Below, piece after piece: positions 14,695 to 20,012 of a stretch of DNA of 20,012 nt. The notes beneath the pieces were generated by a model, which did not search any database, was not told the origin of the DNA, and worked only from the letters and a program-made list of their open reading frames with translations. The stretch covers positions 1-20,012 of IMG/VR virus record IMGVR_UViG_3300010354_000911; one strand, given 5' to 3'. Positions within the stretch are counted from its first letter, which is position 1. Each line of letters opens with the position of its first letter. Made by a program: the position numbers and the translations under genes. The DNA is from a virus.

Positions 14695-15709
14695 CCACTA
14701 CTCCATATAGAAACTCTTTCTGGGCACACTCATCAAGTGCTTGCATTATTTCGGGCGTGAAATACTTCTCAGGATCGGCAAGGATAACAGAAGGATAAAC
14801 GGAAGATTCCCCAACAACCACGCGATTCCCCTTACGTTGGAATACTCCATACTTCTCACCCAGCTCCAGTAATCCATAATACTTATCCAATCCCCTTGCG
14901 TCATAGAAGAGCCTCGTTTCGATGTCTGAGTTTTCTTTAGTGAAGCGCGACTTCTGTGCCTTCACTTTGATAATGTTACCAACCACTTCAGTGCCATCTT
15001 TTTCTTTCTTCTTTGACAGGAAGAGAATTGACGATGCAGCATACTTCAAACCAGTGCCACCACCCATTTCTTTCGTCGGCACATATGCACCAACTACTTC
15101 ATATGTATGGTTGGTAACAATAAGAGGAATTCCTGCTTGACCGAGTTTCAGTGAAAGAATCCTAAAGATAGATTTAATCACCTGAGCACGAGTCATGTCA
15201 CGGGTTTCTTTACCAGCAGAAGCATCCTCAACTTCCTTGGATGTAGACAACATACCAAGAGAGTCAAGCACAAACAGAAGAGGTGGGCGATCTTCTTTCT
15301 TTAGTTTCATATACTCATCCACCACCTTGATAGATTGAGTGCGAAACTCTTGCACTGTAGTAACAGGAACTAAACCAACACGCTTGACATCAATACCACG
15401 AGAAACCATCATGTCTTTAGACACAGCAGATTCTGTCTCAAAGTAAATTACTTGTGCGTCTGAATTGTTGCTAAGGAAATGCTTGACGATTGAGAGAGCA
15501 AAAAAAGTTTTGCCAGTTGAGGATTCTCCAGCAAGCGCGGTGATTTTGTTCGACGGTAATCCGCCATAGATGCTACCAGAAATGAGAGCATTAAGAATGT
15601 AGCTACCAGTATCCACAAACGATTCACAGTCACCAGTAGCGACTCCATCTTCAACAACACTTGCGAATTCATTATCTAACTCCTTAATAACAGATTGTAA
15701 GAAACTCAT
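14681..15709 (-). CDS. uvsX: RecA-like recombinase, T4 UvsX-like
   Basis: UvsX coats single-stranded DNA and drives strand exchange, which T4-like phages use for recombination-dependent replication and repair. The 342-residue protein has Walker A GESSTGKT at 61-68, an ETES segment at 91-94 after the second strand, Walker B LLFVLDS at 144-150 and a loop region with [14 protein letters not shown]. It is shorter than T4 UvsX (about 390 residues). It follows gp43 after a 6-base gap with GAGG before the ATG, and its 3' end overlaps the helicase gene by 14 bp. It is part of the replication operon driven by the promoter near 18940. Confidence 0.95.
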   Translation of the reverse strand: MSFLQSVIKELDNEFASVVEDGVATGDCESFVDTGSYILNALISGSIYGGLPSNKITALAGESSTGKTFFALSIVKHFLSNNSDAQVIYFETESAVSKDMMVSRGIDVKRVGLVPVTTVQEFRTQSIKVVDEYMKLKKEDRPPLLFVLDSLGMLSTSKEVEDASAGKETRDMTRAQVIKSIFRILSLKLGQAGIPLIVTNHTYEVVGAYVPTKEMGGGTGLKYAASSILFLSKKKEKDGTEVVGNIIKVKAQKSRFTKENSDIETRLFYDARGLDKYYGLLELGEKYGVFQRKGNRVVVGESSVYPSVILADPEKYFTPEIMQALDECAQKEFLYGVVDGED

Positions 15710-15715
15710 AATACC

Positions 15716-18208
15716 TCAAAAGAAAAAACTACTTAAACTGCCCTTGCGTTCATATTGCCATCCGATACATTCTAGCACGGTCTTGAGCGGTTCAAGGAAA
15801 CTCTTCTCAAATTGTAGCGTGTAGTCAACGTATTTGTCAAGGTTCAATTCTTTCGGCAGTTGTTGAAAGAATGAAATGACATTCTCACGGATAGGATTTG
15901 GTGTCTTCAGATAGAGAAACTTAATCTTTTCACCTTCCTGAATGATAGGATACTTGTGCTCTAGATTATTCTTGCGAATGTAATAGTTGTAGAGCAAAGC
16001 ACCACGCACCTGAATAGGTGTTGACTTCTGATAGATATCAGCAGCACTGCGATACTTCTTCAGACCATTACAACCACGAGGGAATGCAATGTTAAGATAG
16101 TTCTGCTTCTTAGTATCATCTTTGATTTCATTGATGAAGTCAATCAACTCATCATTTGTTTTAGTGATGATGATAGTGTATGCCTGCATCAGTTTGTCAC
16201 GGAAGTAAGCAGGAGTAGAAGAACGTGCCGTTTCCATACCACAGATTTTCATCTTAGGTTTGGCATAGCGCACACCTTCACTATCCCAGACGTTGAGAAC
16301 ATAGCGTTTCTTGGCGGTCCAGAAACCACGCTCAGCAATGTTCTCTCGCTTCATCTTCATCTTCTGGTCGTATGCGTGGAGGTAGTCAGCCAGTTCTTGG
16401 TAAGAACTTTCAATAAACTTTTCAAGTTCCATCGAAGCGACCTTATCAAGGAACGAGACAATGCTCTCAGGAGTTTTCTCTCTTCCTTTGTATACACGTT
16501 CAACCAAAGGGCCCAGATTAAGATACATAGAATCAGTGTCTGAAGCAATAACATAATCAACATCCTCTGTTTTTAAAACTTTATTAAGATAAGCATTCAT
16601 CTTCTTCTCAATCCAGCGAATAGATAGCTGACCAGAAAGAGTGATTGCCTCAGCGATTTCAAGTTTGTAGTAACGGAAGTGCTCGTTACCGATAGCACCA
16701 TAAGCAGAGTTGAGTTGAATCTTACGTGCCATCTGAATGTTGTTGCAGCGGGCGATCTCTTTCTTCAACTCAATCGTTGGAGTCTTTTCGTATTGCTGTT
16801 TGGCAGCAATCATCTTCTTTTTATAGATGGTTCGGTCTTCGTAAATCTTCTCCATCAGCTTGGGCAGGAACCCCTGCTGCTTCGTGGTGTAGTGCGTTCC
16901 ATTGGCGCACAAGGTCTCTCCTACGAGGTCTGAGGTGTCGAACCCCTTCTCCAGTAGCATATCCACGTTGACGCTGCTACGGCGTGGCAGGAGGGTCTCT
17001 GGCGACAGGTTGTATTGCATGATGAGGTGAGGATACAGCGAGTTCAAGTCGAAGTTCACAATCCAGTCATACATGCCAGGCACAGGTTCTTTCACATACG
17101 CACCAGCATACTTAGCATCCTTGACGCTATCTTTCTTAGGAGGAATCACGATACCCATCTGGGCAAGATAGATGAAGATAATGTTATCCCACATACGCAC
17201 CTGAGAGTAAACATCTTCATAGTTTACTTTGGCGTCATATGCCATCGTGAATGCCAACTCAAGCAACTTCATCTTGTCTTCCAGTTGGTCAACAAGGCGA
17301 ACGTCATGAATATTATACAGCACAAATTTGTTCCAATCTTTTGTGTAGAACTCCTTGAAGGTATCAAACTCAGAGTGGTCGAGTTTCTTGGCGTCAAGTT
17401 CTACAGAACAAATATGGTCAAGACGATAGGATTCTTGGTTGGTATATGTAAACTTCTTGTAGAGTTCCAGATAGTCAAGACAAGCAATACCAGGAATGTC
17501 ATAGGCAATCTGCTTACGACCCTTGATAAAGATTTCACGACTGGAAATCAATTTCCAAGGCGATAGAAGTTTGGTGTAATCTTCTCCAAGAACTCTATCG
17601 ACACGACGACAGATGTATGGAATATCGAATAGTTGAACGTTCCAACCAGTGATTACATCGGGGAAGTTTTCTTGCCACCAACCGATGAAGCTAGATAGCA
17701 GTTTCGTCTCATCGTTGCAGTGGATGTAATCAACCTGTCTGTCTTCATTCTTGAAACTTTTTGATCCCCAAACAGTAATCCTGTTTGTAAAAGAATCACG
17801 GATAGAAATAAGGAGAATCTCCTGGTCTGCTGACTCAACATCAGGAAAACCATTCTCTGCTCCAGTTTCAATATCCAGAGTAAATGTGCGAATGAGAGAA
17901 GAGTCGAAGCGAATCTCATCATCGGGATATGCCTCGTTGATATACTGATACAAGTATCTAGTATTTCCGTGTATTTCAAAACCCTCAACACCCTCGTATT
18001 GATTGATAAACTGACGACAATCATTAATAGAACCAGGGCGCACCTCTTTGAGGTAACGCCCATCAAGGCTCTTATGATCCGTCTGTTTGTTACAGGGGAT
18101 GTATAGTTTGGGTTGGAAGTTTACACGATACTGAACACGCTCACCTTTCTCATAACCACGAACGAGGATGCGATTCCCCGCCTGTTCAATGTTCGTATAA
18201 AACTTCAT
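15716..18208 (-). CDS. 43: B-family DNA polymerase, T4 gp43-like
   Basis: The replicative polymerase with proofreading, 830 residues (T4 gp43 has 898). The 3'-5' exonuclease motifs are visible: LDIETG with Asp112 and Glu114, the GWNVQLFDIPY segment with Asp195, and YNIHDV with Asp302. Polymerase motifs are DLNSLYP at 387-393 (motif A), KIQLNSAYGAIGN at 496-508 (motif B) and ASDTDS at 555-560 (motif C). The C-terminus, RKGSLSSFFF, looks like the short hydrophobic peptide that docks on the sliding clamp. It lies 3 bases after the second Sm-like gene and is followed by uvsX. All catalytic residues are present. Expected to work with gp44/62 and gp45, which are outside the window. Confidence 0.97.
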   Translation of the reverse strand: MKFYTNIEQAGNRILVRGYEKGERVQYRVNFQPKLYIPCNKQTDHKSLDGRYLKEVRPGSINDCRQFINQYEGVEGFEIHGNTRYLYQYINEAYPDDEIRFDSSLIRTFTLDIETGAENGFPDVESADQEILLISIRDSFTNRITVWGSKSFKNEDRQVDYIHCNDETKLLSSFIGWWQENFPDVITGWNVQLFDIPYICRRVDRVLGEDYTKLLSPWKLISSREIFIKGRKQIAYDIPGIACLDYLELYKKFTYTNQESYRLDHICSVELDAKKLDHSEFDTFKEFYTKDWNKFVLYNIHDVRLVDQLEDKMKLLELAFTMAYDAKVNYEDVYSQVRMWDNIIFIYLAQMGIVIPPKKDSVKDAKYAGAYVKEPVPGMYDWIVNFDLNSLYPHLIMQYNLSPETLLPRRSSVNVDMLLEKGFDTSDLVGETLCANGTHYTTKQQGFLPKLMEKIYEDRTIYKKKMIAAKQQYEKTPTIELKKEIARCNNIQMARKIQLNSAYGAIGNEHFRYYKLEIAEAITLSGQLSIRWIEKKMNAYLNKVLKTEDVDYVIASDTDSMYLNLGPLVERVYKGREKTPESIVSFLDKVASMELEKFIESSYQELADYLHAYDQKMKMKRENIAERGFWTAKKRYVLNVWDSEGVRYAKPKMKICGMETARSSTPAYFRDKLMQAYTIIITKTNDELIDFINEIKDDTKKQNYLNIAFPRGCNGLKKYRSAADIYQKSTPIQVRGALLYNYYIRKNNLEHKYPIIQEGEKIKFLYLKTPNPIRENVISFFQQLPKELNLDKYVDYTLQFEKSFLEPLKTVLECIGWQYERKGSLSSFFF

Positions 18209-18211
18209 GCG

Positions 18212-18601
18212 TCAACCCACAGTCTTCTGGTAGCATTCTAACACAAGATGCCCAGGATCGCAAATAGTCAGAATGTCATCTGACCTGAGATAAATCTGAG
18301 ATTGTGTAGTATACTTCGGAAACTTTTCTACGAGAATATAATCACTTTGAGTAACAGTGATATCTTCTCCATCTTTTGACTTTTCTTTTTCTACACTGGT
18401 ACTAACAAGCACTGCGTTCTCTGTTGGAACATGTGTTGTATCCATATTAGAATAATCCCAATAAGTTAGGTCAGTGATTCTATATGGATTGGTTAGCAGA
18501 CACTCAGGGCTCTCTTCCCTCTCTTCAATCTGCGCTATCAGATACTCCTGATTCTTCAGCACTATCACTTGAATCAATGGTTGATACGGTGTCGTTGTCA
18601 T
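18212..18601 (-). CDS. Sm-fold-like hypothetical protein, paralogue 2
   Basis: The 129-residue product starts LIQVIVLKNQEYLIAQIEER (9-28), then ECLLTNPYRI and, near the end, LRSDDILTICDPGHLVLECY. The pattern of a five-stranded small barrel with an N-P-Y turn resembles Sm/LSM-type or other SH3-like folds. It shares the pattern I-V-L-x-N...(I/L)-I...C-L...P-Y with the gene just upstream, suggesting an old tandem duplication. The Sm idea is inference; no RNA-binding residues are proven. The ATG has GGAG 9 bases upstream and lies 77 bp inside the upstream gene. It ends 3 bases before gp43, so it may be translated with the polymerase. Confidence 0.75.
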   Translation of the reverse strand: MTTTPYQPLIQVIVLKNQEYLIAQIEEREESPECLLTNPYRITDLTYWDYSNMDTTHVPTENAVLVSTSVEKEKSKDGEDITVTQSDYILVEKFPKYTTQSQIYLRSDDILTICDPGHLVLECYQKTVG

Positions 18602-18905
18602 TTAGTCGGTCTCCAAATTTCTCAAGATAAATTTCCAAAATTCCTGGTTCTACTTCGCCAATAGCCACTACAGCACTATAAGGGATTTTAAACTGTTCGT
18701 CTGATGAATACGCAATCCACTTAGAAAAATTAACATTAAACTGAGATGGATTACCGTCAGGAGTATATTCTCCCATGGGAGTCATACTTAAAATATATGG
18801 GCATCTGACAACCAAACAAACTGGTTTCTGATTTTCGTCAAGAGCTTCTGCCAATCCACAGATAATTCTTTCACCAGTATTAGTTAATACAATCTTTGGA
18901 ATCAT
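18525..18905 (-). CDS. Sm-fold-like hypothetical protein, paralogue 1, acidic tail
   Basis: With the ATG at 18905 (TTGGAG 6 bases upstream) the product has 126 residues; an in-frame TTG four codons earlier is less likely. It opens PKIVLTNTGERIICGLAEAL, then KPVCLVVRCPYIL, FSKWIAYSSDEQFKIPYSAV and LEIYLEKFG, a beta-rich barrel-like pattern related to the downstream gene. The last 27 residues or so (NDNDTVSTIDSSDSAEESG and on) are acidic and low-complexity, and they are encoded in the 77 bp shared with the next gene in another frame. It is the first gene after the sigma70-like promoter at 18929-18957, so it is probably expressed early with gp43. Function unknown. Confidence 0.77.
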   Translation of the reverse strand: MIPKIVLTNTGERIICGLAEALDENQKPVCLVVRCPYILSMTPMGEYTPDGNPSQFNVNFSKWIAYSSDEQFKIPYSAVVAIGEVEPGILEIYLEKFGDRLNDNDTVSTIDSSDSAEESGVSDSAD

Positions 18906-18928
18906 TTCATTCTCCAATTTTACTTAAA

Positions 18929-18957
18929 ATTATAACACAAAAAAGAAAAAAAGGCAA
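18929..18957 (-). promoter_or_regulatory. Sigma70-like promoter TTGCCT-17-TATAAT
   Basis: TTGCCT (18957-18952), a 17-base spacer and a perfect TATAAT (18934-18929) lie 24 bases before the ATG at 18905. Host RNA polymerase could use this early in infection to express the two small genes, gp43, uvsX, gp41 and mazG. The -35 overlaps the terminator of hsp20. Confidence 0.65.
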
Positions 18958-18972
18958 CTGATGATAGTTGCC
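18946..18972 (-). terminator. Intrinsic terminator after hsp20
   Basis: GGCAACT, loop ATCATC and AGTTGCC form a 7-bp stem followed by seven Ts on the minus strand. An earlier copy of GGCAAC upstream could pair with the same 3' arm as a longer alternative stem. It lies about 40 bases after the hsp20 stop and shares bases with the next promoter. Confidence 0.85.
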
Positions 18973-19013
18973 ATCGTTGCCTTTTGCCGACGATATTTGG
19001 GGTTATCCCATGT

Positions 19014-19463
19014 TTATTTATCCTCTGTCAAAAACTTAGGATCTAAGTGTCTACCAATAGTATAAGTTGTCTTCTTCTGATGCTCTGGGATGATCTTCTC
19101 CAATGAGATTGTTAATAGACCATCCGCGAAATCTACAGAGGATACTCTGACATCATCTGCAAGTTGCCAGCTGTGGGAGAATGAACGCTTGGAGAGACCT
19201 TTGTGAATGTATGTTCTTTCAGGATCTCTTTTCTCAACCTTAGAGGCAACTCTGAGAATGTTTTGTTCAGTAGAGACTTCGATCTCTTCTGGTTTAAATC
19301 CTGCCAGAGCGACTTCAATTTCGTAATTGCTGCCATCGTTTTTGATGATGTTGTAGGGTGGATAGTTTGTATTGTGACCAGACATTGCATCTAGTCTATT
19401 AAAAATGCTTTCCAATCCTACATTAAAGGGAGTGTAAACATCCCAGGTATATGTGTTTGTCAT
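19014..19463 (-). CDS. hsp20: Small heat-shock protein (Hsp20/alpha-crystallin family)
   Basis: sHSPs hold unfolding proteins in soluble complexes without ATP. The 149-residue protein has an IbpA-like N-terminus (YTPFNVGLESIFNRLD) and an alpha-crystallin domain at about 45-135 (YEIEVALAGFKPEEIEV, then SFSHSWQLADDV, and DFADGLLTISLEKIIPE). The A/F-x-x-G-L-L strand-turn typical of the domain is present at 112-117. Hsp20 genes are common in T4-like cyanophages. It has its own -10 element, a structured leader and its own terminator, so it is a separate unit between regA and the replication operon. AAGGAG lies 7 bases before the ATG and may be hidden in a hairpin (19471-19487). Confidence 0.95.
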   Translation of the reverse strand: MTNTYTWDVYTPFNVGLESIFNRLDAMSGHNTNYPPYNIIKNDGSNYEIEVALAGFKPEEIEVSTEQNILRVASKVEKRDPERTYIHKGLSKRSFSHSWQLADDVRVSSVDFADGLLTISLEKIIPEHQKKTTYTIGRHLDPKFLTEDK

Positions 19464-19470
19464 TTGTTTG

Positions 19471-19487
19471 CTCCTTAAATAAGCGAG
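19471..19487 (-). promoter_or_regulatory. Candidate RNA thermometer hairpin masking the hsp20 ribosome site
   Basis: The RNA reads CUC-G-CUU, loop AUUU, AAGGAG. CUC pairs with GAG and CUU with AAG, leaving one bulged G, so the whole AAGGAG Shine-Dalgarno of hsp20 is paired in a weak 6-bp hairpin. Short bulged hairpins of this kind control small heat-shock genes in bacteria, including a cyanobacterial hsp17. The stem is weak and the function is inference. Confidence 0.45.
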
Positions 19488-19496
19488 TTTTTAATT

Positions 19497-19515
19497 GAGA
19501 CCCCGAAGGCATCTC
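19497..19515 (-). promoter_or_regulatory. UUCG-loop hairpin at the 5' end of the hsp20 leader
   Basis: GAGATGCC-TTCG-GGGTCTC can fold with GAGA/TCTC and CC/GG closing a UUCG loop, with a small internal irregularity. If transcription begins about 7 bases after the -10 box, this hairpin is at the very 5' end of the transcript, where it may protect the RNA or help the downstream hairpin to fold. Confidence 0.5.
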
Positions 19516-19520
19516 ATATT

Positions 19521-19526
19521 ATTATA
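19521..19526 (-). promoter_or_regulatory. Possible -10 box (TATAAT) of hsp20
   Basis: A perfect TATAAT lies 58 bases before the hsp20 ATG, just after the regA terminator. The -35 position (near 19544-19549) reads CCCTTT and does not match TTGACA, so an activator or an alternative sigma factor may be needed, or the box may be chance in AT-rich DNA. Confidence 0.4.
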
Positions 19527-19540
19527 TATCGAAAAGCATT

Positions 19541-19563
19541 AAAAAAGGGAGTGTTGAACTCCC
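19541..19563 (-). terminator. Intrinsic terminator after regA
   Basis: GGGAGT, loop TCAAC and ACTCCC form a 6-bp stem followed by six Ts on the minus strand, 8 bases after the regA stop. It separates regA from the hsp20 unit. Confidence 0.85.
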
Positions 19564-19570
19564 TACATTA

Positions 19571-19999
19571 TTATTCGGTTATCTCGGTCTTCTTACGACC
19601 AATGTTGTATTTACTTTCAAGCGTCCATTCATCTTTCTCTTTGAAAGCAAGAACCTTGATTTGATTCAGCGGTGCAACATCTGCAATCGCATCTGCTTTC
19701 ACTACAGTAATCAATCCCCAATCGCTGAGGAGTTGAATGATTCTGTTCCTACGCTGAACATCATTCACAGAAAGATTAGTATTCTTTCCGTCAAGGGCAA
19801 ACAGCTCCTTGAAGTGAACAATATAATACTTGCCTTGCTTATGAAGGATGTGGCAAGATTGATAGATTTTCTTTTCTTTACGGGATGCTACACCGATACG
19901 AGTTAGGGTCTCACGAACTTTGAGGAAATCATCAGGTTCATTGAGAGTAACCTCAACCATATCAGCTTGCTTCCATTCTACTTCGATATCAGGAGTCAT
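19571..19999 (-). CDS. regA: RegA translational repressor
   Basis: RegA binds the ribosome-binding region of many early phage mRNAs, including its own in T4, and stops their translation. The sequence follows T4 RegA closely (MVEVTLNEPDDFLKVRETLT, IYQSCHILHKQGKYYIVHFK, LLSDWGLITVV, EWTLESKYNIGRKK). With the ATG at 19999 the protein has 142 residues, with a 13-residue N-terminal addition (MTPDIEVEWKQAD) relative to T4. The ATG at residue 14 has GGAAG about 9 bases upstream and gives a protein starting where T4 RegA does; either start is possible. GGTGG precedes the first ATG. In T4-like phages regA follows gene 62, which fits the edge of this window. Confidence 0.94.
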   Translation of the reverse strand: MTPDIEVEWKQADMVEVTLNEPDDFLKVRETLTRIGVASRKEKKIYQSCHILHKQGKYYIVHFKELFALDGKNTNLSVNDVQRRNRIIQLLSDWGLITVVKADAIADVAPLNQIKVLAFKEKDEWTLESKYNIGRKKTEITE

Positions 20000-20012
20000 C
20001 GTTTTCCACCTT
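19996..20012 (-). CDS. Possible last codons of an upstream gene (62 expected)
   Basis: Only 17 bases are available. One minus-strand frame enters from the window edge and ends GGKR-stop, with its TGA overlapping the regA ATG as ATGA, the junction type used throughout this window. In T4 the gene before regA is the clamp-loader subunit gene 62. The other frames also stay open to the edge, so this is a positional guess. Confidence 0.25.

Noticed and set aside
17015-17566. 183-residue plus-strand frame inside the polymerase gene
   Set aside because: It is antisense to conserved gp43 motifs, and the apparent length comes from the codon use of the real gene.
19008-19020. GATAAATAA at the hsp20 stop as a late promoter
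   Set aside because: No gene start follows; a terminator and a sigma70-like promoter lie immediately downstream, and the motif is explained by the final codons and stop.
1-20012. tRNA genes, CRISPR arrays, insertion sequences or integration sites
   Set aside because: No cloverleaf-like intergenic segment, repeat-spacer pattern, transposase or integrase was seen; nearly all bases are coding.

Overview
The window looks like part of a T4-like cyanophage genome (a myovirus of marine Synechococcus or Prochlorococcus). The evidence is a T4-type replication and regulation set in a compact run (RegA, B-family DNA polymerase gp43, UvsX, gp41 helicase, gp61 primase), class Ia ribonucleotide reductase NrdA/NrdB, and genes typical of cyanophages: a small heat-shock protein, a MazG-like pyrophosphohydrolase, a C39-like peptidase and an Ig-like virion protein. 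Every gene I can support lies on the minus strand, so transcription runs from high to low coordinates. Packing is very tight, with many 4-bp ATGA or GTGA stop/start overlaps.

Layout in the direction of transcription. 20012-19571: regA with a possible tail of an upstream gene, closed by a terminator. 19563-19014: hsp20 with its own -10 box and a structured leader that may be an RNA thermometer, closed by a terminator. 18957-12911: a sigma70-like promoter overlapping that terminator, then two related small genes with a possible Sm-like fold, gp43, uvsX, gp41 and a mazG-like gene, closed by a terminator. 12888-9272: a three-gene unit with a protein carrying ligase-like nucleotidyltransferase motifs, an HxGH nucleotidyltransferase and a 609-residue unknown. 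9276-7889: late-type genes, including a basic virion-like protein with one EF-hand loop and two very small membrane or amphipathic proteins. 7875-5438: an Ig-like structural protein, three unknown genes, then primase overlapping a coiled-coil/membrane protein. 5441-832: primase, nrdA, nrdB and a 51-residue ORF. 832-1: a small PD-(D/E)XK-like protein and a peptidase cut by the window edge.

The replication genes work together: gp43, UvsX, gp41 and gp61 copy and recombine phage DNA, NrdAB and the MazG-like enzyme shape nucleotide pools, and RegA represses early translation. Between mazG and primase lies a block with T4-type late promoter motifs (TATAAATA, CTAAATA), so a late island appears to sit inside the replication region.

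The most interesting DNA-level feature is the repeated fusion of an intrinsic terminator with a late promoter, in three geometries. At 801-832 the predicted late start site falls just after the 5' arm of a hairpin whose 3' arm is the Shine-Dalgarno sequence of the next gene; read-through RNA would be terminated or masked and late RNA would be free. At 12864-12897 the late motif is in the terminator loop. At 7868-7906 the motif abuts the terminator and the upstream stop codon sits in the loop. No tRNA genes, CRISPR arrays, insertion sequences or large repeats were seen, and no stretch over 300 bases lacks a gene.
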